Origin: Moraxellaceae bacterium
GTDB taxonomy: Bacteria; Pseudomonadota; Gammaproteobacteria; Pseudomonadales; UBA3067
Direction of reading: 5' to 3'
DNA length: 7,749 nt
Assembly: GCA_002401525.1 (NCBI GenBank)
Contig: NVTH01000084.1
Location: forward strand, 1,792 to 9,540
Below, in pieces: positions 1-6,657 of the stretch (its first letter is position 1; every line of letters begins with the position of its first letter). A program made the translations under genes and the position numbers. The notes below the pieces were generated by a model. That model searched no databases. It saw only the letters and a list, made by a program, of their open reading frames with translations, and was not told the DNA's origin.

Positions 1-57
1 ATTGACGATCAGCTTGTGTCTATAGAATATTTATTCGACACTGGTCCTAAGTCTTGA
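1..57 (+). CDS. C-terminal end of an unidentified plus-strand gene (partial)
   Basis: Frame 1 is open from the first base of the window to a TGA at 55-57 and would encode the last 18 residues of a protein, ending FDTGPKS. The other two plus frames hit stops within the first few codons. The fragment is too short to identify by family. The main support for a real gene end is position: a good rho-independent terminator in the same orientation lies 18 bases downstream (75-114), and there is no other plus-strand gene for it to serve. The gene would converge on the minus-strand crotonase-family gene. This is an inference from openness and context only. Confidence 0.45.
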   Translation: MDDQLVSIEYLFDTGPKS

Positions 58-74
58 AGTTTAATCTATCAACA

Positions 75-114
75 GATGCCTTGCCCACGTTCTGAGAGGA
101 CAGGGCATCATTTT
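75..114 (+). terminator. Rho-independent terminator of the upstream plus-strand gene
   Basis: GATGCCTTG (75-83) pairs with CAGGGCATC (101-109), a 9-bp stem with one G-T pair, and two more inner C-G pairs can form after a mismatch. TTTT follows at 111-114 on the plus strand. On the minus strand the stem is not followed by a T-run, so it acts mainly as a terminator for transcription entering from base 1. Confidence 0.65.
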
Positions 115-123
115 CAACAATAA

Positions 124-894
124 TTACTGACCAGTGAACTCTGGGGCTCGTTTCTCGAAAAAAGCCTGGATTCCTTCAAGGGCGTCTTTGCTGGAGCCGA
201 GTTGAACCACGGCGTCGAGCTCTGCTTGTAGGCCCGCTTCCAAGCCCTGTTCGAGCCCAACTTGAACTGTTTTTAGAACCGCTGATACTGCTAAAGGAGG
301 GCGTTTTGCTAAAGCATTCGCAAACTCATAGGCTTGAGGGAGAAGATCACCCAGTTCACACACTCGATTCACTAGACCGATTTCAAACGCTTGGCGGGCA
401 TTGATTCTTTGGCTTAAGAGGATCATCTCAAGCGCTTTCGATTTACCCACCAATTGAGGAAGTCTTTGCGTTCCTCCCCACACCGGCATAACGCCAAGAT
501 CTAGTTCAGGCAAACCGATAACGGCTTTAGGTTGGCTGACCATAAATCGGAAGTGACAGCTGATCGCAATTTCACAGCCTCCTCCTAATGCGTAGCCATT
601 GATTGCAGCAATAATAGGTTTACTGGAGTTTTCCAGTTGATTACATATTTGTTGTGCTTTTTGGTTGATTTGAGGCGCGCTGCTTCCGGCGGTTAAATCG
701 AAGCCGGCGCAAAAACCTTTTTCCCCTTGGCCGGTTAAGATGATGGCGCGAATACTTGGATCATTTTCGGCTTGGTTAAGTTTTTCACTAAGAGACCCAA
801 AACCAGCAAGGTTCATGCTGTTGGTGGGAGGGTGATTGAGCGTGATTTGCGCCACTGGGCCTTCCTGGTCAAGTAGCACTGGTTCTATGTTCAT
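124..894 (-). CDS. Enoyl-CoA hydratase/isomerase (crotonase) family protein
   Basis: This 256-residue protein has the usual length of a single-domain crotonase-fold enzyme, which typically adds water to trans-2-enoyl-CoA in fatty-acid or amino-acid degradation in the cytoplasm. The oxyanion-hole segments are visible: FCAGFDL at residues 61-67 and NGYALGGGCE at 99-108. Both glutamates used by true hydratases are present, E108 in GGGCE and E130 in GLPELDLG, followed by the typical GGTQRLPQLVGKS stretch (140-152). Hydratase activity is therefore more likely than pure isomerase or hydrolase activity, but the substrate cannot be read from sequence. The chosen ATG (892-894) is preceded on the minus strand by AAGGGA at a suitable distance, and the N-terminus matches the family start, so this start is well supported. 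No other beta-oxidation gene lies nearby; the gene appears monocistronic and is flanked upstream by the gene-poor region. An isomerase of the same fold is the main alternative. Confidence 0.93.
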   Translation of the reverse strand: MNIEPVLLDQEGPVAQITLNHPPTNSMNLAGFGSLSEKLNQAENDPSIRAIILTGQGEKGFCAGFDLTAGSSAPQINQKAQQICNQLENSSKPIIAAINGYALGGGCEIAISCHFRFMVSQPKAVIGLPELDLGVMPVWGGTQRLPQLVGKSKALEMILLSQRINARQAFEIGLVNRVCELGDLLPQAYEFANALAKRPPLAVSAVLKTVQVGLEQGLEAGLQAELDAVVQLGSSKDALEGIQAFFEKRAPEFTGQ

Positions 895-1003
895 TATGGG
901 TCCCTTTTATGATTGTTTTTTATCGTTTTAATTATTGCTGTTATTGTCGTTTGCTCGGTCCATCTGAGCTGAACTTAATTTTGGTACTTCCTATGATATT
1001 TTC

Positions 1004-1033
1004 ATAATACTTTTATAGCACAGCAAGAGCCAA
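1004..1033 (-). promoter_or_regulatory. Candidate promoter for the crotonase-family gene
   Basis: On the minus strand TTGGCT (1028-1033) is separated by 18 bases from TATTAT (1004-1009). This gives a plausible sigma-70 promoter with a 5' leader of about 100 bases before the ATG at 894. An overlapping alternative -10, TATAAA preceded by TG, lies a few bases upstream. The match is modest and only position supports it. Confidence 0.25.
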
Positions 1034-1089
1034 TTGTTGCGGTGTAATCAATGTTTTATTGCGCGTGTCTTTATAACTCAAATTAAGCG

Positions 1090-1215
1090 TTATTTCATCG
1101 CCATTAAAAGCGTATTTTTATCTGGTCGCACGTATAGGCGAACCTTTCTACCTGGCTTGATCAGTAGTGCCGCAATTACTGTTCCCTCAGAGCCAGCGCC
1201 GATAATTAGATTCAT
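1090..1215 (-). pseudogene. Remnant of a ketopantoate reductase-like (PanE/ApbA family) N-terminus
   Basis: Read on the minus strand from an ATG at 1213-1215, a 41-codon frame begins MNLIIGAGSEGTVIAALL and continues to KVRLYVRPDK before a TAA at 1090-1092. This is the pattern of an N-terminal Rossmann nucleotide-binding motif: a hydrophobic beta strand, a GxGxxG loop (here GAGSEG), a helix, then a second strand ending in an Arg-Pro that commonly contacts NADP in ketopantoate reductase-like enzymes. A full enzyme of this family is roughly 300 residues, so only the first seventh or so remains; all frames downstream are broken by stops. AAAGGAG lies 11 bases upstream of the ATG, so the original start site may survive. 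It most likely marks a deleted gene. It could instead be a chance small ORF, but the motif match and the ribosome binding site argue against that. Confidence 0.5.
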
Positions 1216-1395
1216 CGATTAGATTGCTCCTTTGAGAAAAGAAGCAGGTGGAGATGATTTCAGTGTCGAGGTCGAGTGCATGGTTAAAGGTGTCGTTATA
1301 AACGGGGTTTAGCATTGCTTAGACTTATTGGTTATAGTAAGAATCAAAAAAGGCGTTTATTATTTTAGTGTGACAGGATAATTAATCCCGTGAAT

Positions 1396-1448
1396 GGTGT
1401 TCGACGATATAAAAAAACGCGTCCAACACCGCTCAATAGGCGTTGAGT
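1396..1448. repeat. Two adjacent inverted repeats (hairpins)
   Basis: GGTGTTCGACG (1396-1406) pairs with CGTCCAACACC (1420-1430) over 11 positions with one mismatch, enclosing an A-rich 13-base loop. Directly after it GCTCAA (1431-1436) pairs with TTGAGT (1443-1448), including one G-T pair. Neither is followed by a T-run on either strand, so they do not look like terminators. The role is unknown. Confidence 0.5.
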
Positions 1449-1486
1449 CTATCGGTATCGCTTGAAGTTGAAAAGGCTATTTTATC

Positions 1487-1509
1487 TGCAGTTTGTGAAG
1501 CAGACTGCA
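1487..1509. repeat. Tight hairpin with a 9-bp stem and 5-base loop
   Basis: TGCAGTTTG (1487-1495) pairs with CAGACTGCA (1501-1509) with one G-T pair and a TGAAG loop. The compact geometry suggests it folds in RNA. There is no T-run after it on either strand, so simple termination is unlikely. It lies about 40 bases past the hairpin pair at 1396-1448. Confidence 0.5.
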
Positions 1510-1614
1510 TAAATGAGGGATGTTCTGGCCTAATCTGTATCAGTTGTGTCGTACATAATCCTTTATAGCCGAGAGTGATTGGATCTAAACGTCGATATTA
1601 AAGAGTAAAGACCT

Positions 1615-1646
1615 GATTTAAATCGGTAATAGCGTACGCTGTTGCT
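1615..1646. promoter_or_regulatory. Two palindromes, possible protein-binding sites
   Basis: GATTTAAATC (1615-1624) is a perfect 10-base palindrome. Seven bases after it comes AGCGTACGCT (1631-1640), a second perfect 10-base palindrome whose symmetry extends outward to about 1626-1645 if G-T pairs are allowed. Such sites could bind a dimeric regulator, but they lie about 260 bases before the next gene and could be chance. Confidence 0.2.
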
Positions 1647-1854
1647 TATCAGTGAAATAGTGGGCGCAGCGCAGTGGAACGAGCGGGTATCCGGTAGCGG
1701 AAATTTTATAATATGCTAAAAATTACCTGACTGAAGGTGCTTGGATTCGCTATTATTAATTAGATGCTTGATTTTAATGTTCCCGAAAGACTGGTCTCTG
1801 GTCTTGACGCTGTTAGAGTTTATGAAGTTAAACCTGGGCTGTCCATACTAGCCA

Positions 1855-1881
1855 TTGACGCAATCCTCTCACTAATATTAC
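1855..1881 (+). promoter_or_regulatory. Weak candidate promoter for the MlaC/solute-binding fusion gene
   Basis: TTGACG (1855-1860) precedes TATTAC (1876-1881) with a 15-base spacer, shorter than ideal, leaving a leader of only about 15-20 bases before the ATG at 1904. A second TTGACGC at 1804-1810 offers an upstream alternative with no good -10. No clear sigma-54 site was seen. Confidence 0.2.
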
Positions 1882-1903
1882 AGAAACGAAAAATAGGGAG
1901 ATT

Positions 1904-3325
1904 ATGGTAAAAATAATTCTAATTCTGACGTTGTTATTCGGCACCGCGCATGTTTCAAATGCGGCGGTCGGACCGTCCAGTCATTCTGCAGAATTGATTT
2001 CCGCTGAGGTTTTGAATCTAGAGCATCGAGGCCCTAAAGCCGTGATAGAGCAAACTGCACGTAGTTTGCTAGGAAAAATAAAAGCCAATCCCAATCGTTT
2101 CGACGGTAATAACGGTCGACTTGAAACGTTAATCATGGCCACCCTAATGCCGGTCATGGATATTAATTCCATCGCGCGAATGCTTGCTGCAAATTATTGG
2201 GCGTCTGCGACCGAAGAACAAAAGAATCAATTACATCATTCAATTAAAAACGTCATCGTAAATTCTTACGCGAATATATTCGCTTATTATGACGGCCAAG
2301 AAGTTAGCTTTTCACAAGCGAAATTTAATAAAACGGGTGGCAAAGCGATTGTACGAAGCGAAGTGACGGTAGTGGATTTTTTATCGCTGAGCATCGATTA
2401 TAAATTACGTAAAATAAACGATGATTGGTTTATTTATGATGCAAGCTTTCAGGGTAACGGTTTACTAAATGATATTCGCAGCAAATACATAGAGGATGAC
2501 GGCATTAAAGGAGTGGATGGTTTGCTTGCCGCAATGGCGGCTGATTCTCGACGGGTTGATATTGTCCTCGCCTATAATTCTAAACGAGTCGACCCAGGAG
2601 ATGTGAGTGAGCCGCTTCAAATTGTTGCCAATGGTGCGGCTCCCTTTAATGATAAAGAGATTCAGGGAGGGGTGGCTGCGGCTATAGTGACAGCGGCATT
2701 ACAACGGGCAGGCTATGAAACGAAAATTAAATTGATGCCTTGGAAAAAAGCATTGAATGGAGTGAAAGAAGGCGTCTACGATGTCTTGGTGTCCATTGGG
2801 GAGCATGAGCATGATCGCAGCAATTTAATTCTTTCGAAACCCTACCGTCAAAGTCGCATTAAGTTAATTGCTCGCTGGGACAATAATTTGCTGCACCATA
2901 AAGTTGAGAATTTTAAACAGCTGACTTTAGAAAAGCTAGCTGATTTGAGCGATGAGCGCCGCTATTTAAATGCTGCGTTAATGAATCGAATTTCTTCGCT
3001 TTCTTTAATGGCAGGTTTAAAAAGGCTGGCTGCGAATCAACTTGATTTTATTGTGGTGGATGAGGAGGAGGCTCGATATGTAATGAAAGGCTCGGCTGTT
3101 GAATCCAGTCTTGAGTTTTTACCCGGTACGGTTGCCTTTGAAGATATTCATTTAGCCGTCAGTAAACAAAATAAGCATCATCAAGAGATAGTGATAGCGT
3201 TTAATAAGGCGCTTGATGACATGCAAGCGGACGGAAGCTATCAAAAAATTGTCGATCAATATGCGTTTAATTCTCGAAATGCGGGCAGATTAGAAAATTC
3301 TCACGCCGATATTGCCCCTCTATAG
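1904..3325 (+). CDS. Exported fusion protein: MlaC-like (Ttg2D) domain plus family 3 solute-binding domain
   Basis: This 473-residue protein begins with a signal peptide (MVKIILILTLLFGTAHVSNA, likely cleaved near residue 20) and should be periplasmic. Residues about 42-212 match the MlaC/Ttg2D pattern, the soluble carrier that moves phospholipids between outer and inner membrane: a helical start, LMPVMDINSIARMLAANYW (81-99), then ATEEQKNQL, SYANIFAYYDGQ, a beta-rich stretch and WFIYDASFQGNGLLNDIRSKY (175-195), equivalent to the family's GVSLV-NYR element. Residues about 236-454 match bacterial family 3 solute-binding proteins: GGVAAAIVTAALQRAGYE, MPWKKAL (278-284), DRSNLILSKPY with the usual ligand-contacting arginine (R305), LDFIVVDEEEA (380-390) and a C-terminal helix IAFNKALDDMQADGSYQKIVDQY. 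MlaC proteins usually stop at about 200-215 residues, so the second domain doubles the length. The family-typical GxxxGxxY segment after KLADL is replaced by an unrelated-looking stretch, so ligand binding may be altered. AGGGAG lies 3 bases before the ATG, rather close. No transporter subunits are encoded beside it. Confidence 0.85.
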   Translation: MVKIILILTLLFGTAHVSNAAVGPSSHSAELISAEVLNLEHRGPKAVIEQTARSLLGKIKANPNRFDGNNGRLETLIMATLMPVMDINSIARMLAANYWASATEEQKNQLHHSIKNVIVNSYANIFAYYDGQEVSFSQAKFNKTGGKAIVRSEVTVVDFLSLSIDYKLRKINDDWFIYDASFQGNGLLNDIRSKYIEDDGIKGVDGLLAAMAADSRRVDIVLAYNSKRVDPGDVSEPLQIVANGAAPFNDKEIQGGVAAAIVTAALQRAGYETKIKLMPWKKALNGVKEGVYDVLVSIGEHEHDRSNLILSKPYRQSRIKLIARWDNNLLHHKVENFKQLTLEKLADLSDERRYLNAALMNRISSLSLMAGLKRLAANQLDFIVVDEEEARYVMKGSAVESSLEFLPGTVAFEDIHLAVSKQNKHHQEIVIAFNKALDDMQADGSYQKIVDQYAFNSRNAGRLENSHADIAPL

Positions 3326-3363
3326 CACTTATAAATAATACTTATAAATAGCACTTATAAATA
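3325..3363. repeat. Three-copy 13-bp tandem repeat after the fusion gene
   Basis: The decamer CTTATAAATA occurs at 3328-3337, 3341-3350 and 3354-3363, an exact 13-bp period. Copies one and three are preceded by GCA and the middle one by ATA. The array begins at the last base of the stop codon of the fusion gene. It is AT-rich and probably arose by slippage. Confidence 0.85.
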
Positions 3364-3400
3364 ACACACAGAACTAGCACCTCTCAATAGCCCCATAATT

Positions 3401-3430
3401 AACAACTCTCTAGTATTTTTAAGGGTTGTT
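3401..3430. terminator. Weak hairpin between convergent genes
   Basis: AACAAC (3401-3406) pairs with GTTGTT (3425-3430), and three further inner pairs (one G-T) can form, leaving a 12-base T-rich loop. It lies between the convergent fusion gene and the permease gene. It lacks a T-run after the stem on either strand, so termination is a guess from position. Confidence 0.2.
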
Positions 3431-3438
3431 TCGCCGTT

Positions 3439-5925
3439 CTAAACTTCTCTAAAAATAATAACCGGGCTTTGTTGACTTATTTTCCGCGTAGCCCAAAATC
3501 CCACGCAACCGATAATTAATCCCCCCAGTAGTGGGCACATGAGCCACAGTTGCCAATTGAAATGATAATCAAGGTGAAAAATCAAGCTATAAAGAAGATA
3601 AGCGATAATCTCGGTCCCTAATGCTGCGATTAATCCAGCCAATAGCCCTAAGGAAAAGTATTCTGCGAAGTGGCCGCTACGCAGTTGTTTTCGATTGGCG
3701 CCTAAGGCTCGAAGTAATGCCCCTTCAAACAAACGTTCGTCTAACGTGGCTTGAAGTGCTGAAAATAACACGGCGAATCCTGCGGTGAGCACAAAGCCCA
3801 GCACGTACTCAATGGCAACCCCGACTTGATCCAGAATCTTTTTAACCTGAATTAAAATTTGTTCCACTTCGAGAAATGTGGTGGATGGAAAACGTCGTAT
3901 TAGTATTGGCAACTTTGATTTTTCTGCCTGGCTTAGATAAAAGCTTGTTACGTAGGTGGCTGGGAAATCCGCTAAGACAGGAGAAGAAAAAATAAAGTAA
4001 AAATTAGGTCGAAAGGAATCCCACTCAACTTTGCGGATATTACTCACGGTGGCTTCAAATTCCTCTCGCCCAAACACGAACGTGAGTCGATCTCCCACCT
4101 TCAATCCAATCCTTTTTGACAAGATGTATTCCACGGACACTAATTTTTCGCTAGTGTTTTTATGCCACCATTCGCCGTGTAGAAGGTGATTGTATTCTGG
4201 AAGTTGGTCGGCTTCACTAAGGTTTAGATCTCGTTTTAAAAATCCATCTCCGCCTAAGGAATCAAACATAGAGGGTGGAATCTCGTGGTTGTTTAATTGA
4301 CTGAGTCGAGCTCTAACGATGGGGTATAAAGGCGTCGCTTTAATATCCTCCTTAATAAAAAAATCATCGAGGGCATCTGCGTCTTCGGGCGGGATATTGA
4401 ACGCGAAATGATTGGGGGCGTCCGCAGGGAGTTGATTTTGCCACGCTTCAAGGAGATCCGAGCGCACCAGGAATATGATCGCCATGGCCATGAAAGTAGA
4501 TCCAAAAGCGAGTATTTGCGCCACCGAAGGTAATGGGCGGCGAATTAAATTTTTAATTCCGAATCGCCACGCCACGCCGACAGAGCGGTTGGAGAGCGCC
4601 GCAAAACGCAATAGCCCATAGGCGATGCAACCCATCAATGAAATTATGACCAGCGTTGTGCCCAGAACGATTACTGTGAGTATTGGGCTCTCGGTGTATT
4701 TCCACATTAAAAAACCAATCGCCGACAGTGCGCTGCCGTAGGCCAAGAATGCGCTGGTGGGCAGGGGCATTAAATCTCTTTTGAGAACCCGTAACGGGGG
4801 CACGTTTTTGAGCCGAATAAGCGGCGGTAAAGCGAAACCCAGTAAAATAATCAGGCCGGTCATAAAGGATAAATAAATAGGCTTTAGTGACGGGGCAGGT
4901 AAGTCTTCTGGCATCACATCCCGAAGCTTAAAGAATAATATCTCCTGCAGCACCCATCCAAGCACGCAACCTAGCGCGCTGGCAATGACGCCGAAGATTA
5001 ATATTTGCATGCTGTAGAGGGTCATGATTTGTGCTTGGCTTGCGCCGAAACATCGCATCATCGCACTAACGTCCATGTGTCGGTGGCTGTATCGTTGGGC
5101 GCCCATCGCGATGGCTGTGCCGGCCAATAAAATTGCCCCTAAACTGGCGAGGCCCAAAAAACGTTCAGCTCGATCCAGGGCACTGCGAATCTCTGCTCGG
5201 CCTTCTTTAACACTGAGCATTTGTTGGCTCTTTTCCAAGAGGGGGGAGTATTTTGATCTAAAGGCCTTGAGTGATGCGTTGGACCCACTGAAAAGATAAT
5301 GAAACGAGGCGCGTCTTCCGGGAGTGATGACTTTTTCTTTATTGAGGTCAGCAAGCGGGATGAGGACTCGTGCCGATAGACTGAATACGCTGCTGCTGCG
5401 ATCGGGTTCAAAAGTAATAATTCGCGAGATTTTACAGGCTTGCCCTGAAACCCATAATGAATCCCCTAACTTGAGTTTTAACAGCGGCAATAATCTGTTT
5501 TCTATCCAGCATTCACCTTGCTTAGGAATTCCGTGGGTTGTTTCACCCAGCTGATAAGGTTGCAGCGACGTTTCCAATGCCCCTTTTAACGGGTAGTTGC
5601 TGCTGACTGCCTTAATGCTGGCTAATGAAAACTCATTGTTGGCTAATACCGCATTGGTGTATTCAATGGTTTGCGCCTGTTTGAGTCCCCGTTGGCTGGC
5701 GTCTATAAGCCAGGAGGGATCTAGAGGGTGGGGGCTTGAAATCACTAAGTCGGCACCAATTAATTCGGAGGCTTGTGATTCCATGCCTTGCTGTAGGCGT
5801 TCGGTAAAGAAATTAATGGCGGCGGAGCCGCTAACGGCAATAATAAGGGCGACCGCAATAATGCGCAGCTCTCCTGAGCGCCAATCCCTGAGTAATAGCT
5901 TAAGGGTTAATTTAAGGGTTTGCAT
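3439..5925 (-). CDS. ybbP: YbbP-like ABC exporter permease (FtsX/MacB-type, duplicated FtsX core)
   Basis: This 828-residue inner-membrane protein is the permease partner of the ATPase encoded just upstream. About ten membrane segments are visible: one near the N-terminus (about 21-40), a group at 256-276, 304-332, 348-370, 391-408 and 415-437, one at 466-487, and a C-terminal group at 704-725, 754-781 and 793-812. Two large soluble regions (about 41-255 and 488-700) should be periplasmic. The two FtsX cores carry the matching cytoplasmic elements MRCFGAS (290-296) and LRALGAN (738-744), likely contacts with the ATPase. The segment VEWDSFRPNF (633-642) followed by DFPATYVTSFYL (653-664) is typical of YbbP-like permeases. 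Length agrees with the roughly 800-residue family. The ATG at 5923-5925 lies inside the end of the ATPase gene (19-bp overlap) and has no good ribosome binding site, suggesting translational coupling. The family is usually linked with envelope or lipoprotein-type export; the substrate here is unknown. Confidence 0.92.
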   Translation of the reverse strand: MQTLKLTLKLLLRDWRSGELRIIAVALIIAVSGSAAINFFTERLQQGMESQASELIGADLVISSPHPLDPSWLIDASQRGLKQAQTIEYTNAVLANNEFSLASIKAVSSNYPLKGALETSLQPYQLGETTHGIPKQGECWIENRLLPLLKLKLGDSLWVSGQACKISRIITFEPDRSSSVFSLSARVLIPLADLNKEKVITPGRRASFHYLFSGSNASLKAFRSKYSPLLEKSQQMLSVKEGRAEIRSALDRAERFLGLASLGAILLAGTAIAMGAQRYSHRHMDVSAMMRCFGASQAQIMTLYSMQILIFGVIASALGCVLGWVLQEILFFKLRDVMPEDLPAPSLKPIYLSFMTGLIILLGFALPPLIRLKNVPPLRVLKRDLMPLPTSAFLAYGSALSAIGFLMWKYTESPILTVIVLGTTLVIISLMGCIAYGLLRFAALSNRSVGVAWRFGIKNLIRRPLPSVAQILAFGSTFMAMAIIFLVRSDLLEAWQNQLPADAPNHFAFNIPPEDADALDDFFIKEDIKATPLYPIVRARLSQLNNHEIPPSMFDSLGGDGFLKRDLNLSEADQLPEYNHLLHGEWWHKNTSEKLVSVEYILSKRIGLKVGDRLTFVFGREEFEATVSNIRKVEWDSFRPNFYFIFSSPVLADFPATYVTSFYLSQAEKSKLPILIRRFPSTTFLEVEQILIQVKKILDQVGVAIEYVLGFVLTAGFAVLFSALQATLDERLFEGALLRALGANRKQLRSGHFAEYFSLGLLAGLIAALGTEIIAYLLYSLIFHLDYHFNWQLWLMCPLLGGLIIGCVGFWATRKISQQSPVIIFREV

Positions 5926-6653
5926 GGCGTTAGTGAGGTAATTTCTCCTGCTGTTAAGCAGATTTTTGTTTCACATAAGTTAGCGAGTTCGAGATCGTGG
6001 GTGACGATAATTAAAGTGGTGTTGTTTTCACGGTTTAATTCAAACAAAAGTGATTCAATGGTTTTGCTGCTGCCGGAATCTAAGTTGCCGGTAGGCTCAT
6101 CTGCGAAAAGCACTTTGGGCTGATTGACAAAGGCACGAGCAAGCGCAACACGTTGCTGTTCGCCCCCTGAAAGTTGATTTGGGTAATGATTGAGTCGATG
6201 CCCTAGGTTCACTCGTTGTAGCAACTCATTGGCCATTTGTTTCGCGTTGGGATGGTTCTTGAGTTCTAAGGGCAGCATTACATTTTCTAATGCGGAGAGG
6301 CTGGGTAATAATTGAAATGACTGAAATACAAAGCCCACATGTTCGCCGCGCACTTCGGCTCGCTGGTCTTCCGTCAGGGCGCTAATGCAATGTTGGTGGA
6401 GGTAGATTTCTCCTGAGGAGGGAGTATCAAGCCCTGCCAGTAAACTGAGTAAGGTGGATTTTCCTGATCCAGAAACCCCCACTATGGCGGCTGAGGAGCC
6501 TTGATTGATTTCCAAGCTGATATTGCTAAGTATGCAAAGGGAGCCTGCTCCAGTGGAGACGCTTTTACAGACCTTCTGGGCTGTAATGGCGGGAGAAATT
6601 TCTGTACAAGATGCGGTCGTATTCAAAAGCAGAGTTTCAAAGCACAGTGTCAA
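5907..6653 (-). CDS. ybbA: YbbA-like ABC transporter ATPase with an unusual 5' end
   Basis: This cytoplasmic ATPase of the LolD/MacB/YbbA type drives the YbbP-like permease encoded downstream. From the TTG start the protein has 248 residues with every ATPase motif intact: Walker A GVSGSGKST (59-67), Q-loop Q111 in FVFQSFQLLP, signature LSGGEQQRVA (161-170), Walker B VLFADEP with E186, D-loop GNLDSGSS and switch histidine H219. The N-terminus is the odd part. TTG (6651-6653) is the first possible start after an in-frame stop, has no clear ribosome binding site, and the first in-frame ATG (codon 126) is far inside the domain. The first 20 or so residues precede the normal family start and are encoded by three imperfect 13-bp repeats (6619-6657). 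An ATG at 6670-6672 lies in another frame and ends after 11 codons at a TGA (6637-6639). The real start may be TTG, another non-ATG codon downstream, or depend on repeat number. A functional ATPase is likely since the core shows no damage. Confidence 0.9.
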   Translation of the reverse strand: MTLCFETLLLNTTASCTEISPAITAQKVCKSVSTGAGSLCILSNISLEINQGSSAAIVGVSGSGKSTLLSLLAGLDTPSSGEIYLHQHCISALTEDQRAEVRGEHVGFVFQSFQLLPSLSALENVMLPLELKNHPNAKQMANELLQRVNLGHRLNHYPNQLSGGEQQRVALARAFVNQPKVLFADEPTGNLDSGSSKTIESLLFELNRENNTTLIIVTHDLELANLCETKICLTAGEITSLTPCKPLN

Positions 6654-6657
6654 AGCA
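6619..6657 (-). repeat. Three imperfect 13-bp tandem repeats at the 5' end of the ATPase gene
   Basis: Read on the minus strand the units are TGCTTTGACACTG (6657-6645), TGCTTTGAAACTC (6644-6632) and TGCTTTTGAATAC (6631-6619). The first two agree at 11 of 13 positions; the third aligns with one inserted T. Because 13 is not a multiple of three, gain or loss of a unit shifts the reading frame. Confidence 0.75.

Larger units (their letters stand above)
1216..1903. other. Gene-poor intergenic stretch with hairpins and palindromes
   Basis: No frame longer than about 45 codons with recognisable content was found on either strand here. The stretch holds a hairpin pair at 1396-1448, a strong hairpin at 1487-1509, palindromes at 1615-1624 and 1631-1640, a GC-rich patch at 1660-1700 followed by TATAAT at 1707-1712 without a good -35, and a 7-bp tandem duplication CTGGTCT at 1791-1804. 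It separates a decayed minus-strand gene from the plus-strand fusion gene at 1904 and probably contains that gene's promoter. It may be the debris of lost genes, a structured RNA locus, or both. Confidence 0.5.

Noticed and set aside
1034..1222. 62-codon plus-strand ORF
   Set aside because: It is antisense to the reductase-like remnant, whose minus-strand frame has the recognisable dinucleotide-binding motif and a ribosome binding site. The plus-strand protein has no family features.
1187..1315. 42-codon minus-strand ORF beginning MLNPVYNDTF, overlapping the start of the reductase-like remnant
   Set aside because: It has no good ribosome binding site and no recognisable motif. It could be a remnant of the same decayed locus, but nothing supports a gene call.
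1421..1448. Integron attC-like core motifs: GTCCAAC (RYYYAAC) and GTTGAGT (GTTRRRY)
   Set aside because: Both match the consensus, but only 14 bases separate them, far less than any attC site, and no integrase gene or cassette series is present.
5024..5941. Plus-strand ORFs opposite the permease gene (76-114 codons)
   Set aside because: They are antisense shadows of a well-supported 828-residue permease frame and carry no protein family features.
6648..6653. TTGACA on the minus strand as a -35 promoter element inside the ATPase 5' end
   Set aside because: At 16-18 bases downstream there is no acceptable -10 hexamer. The nearest A/T-rich match is too far away.
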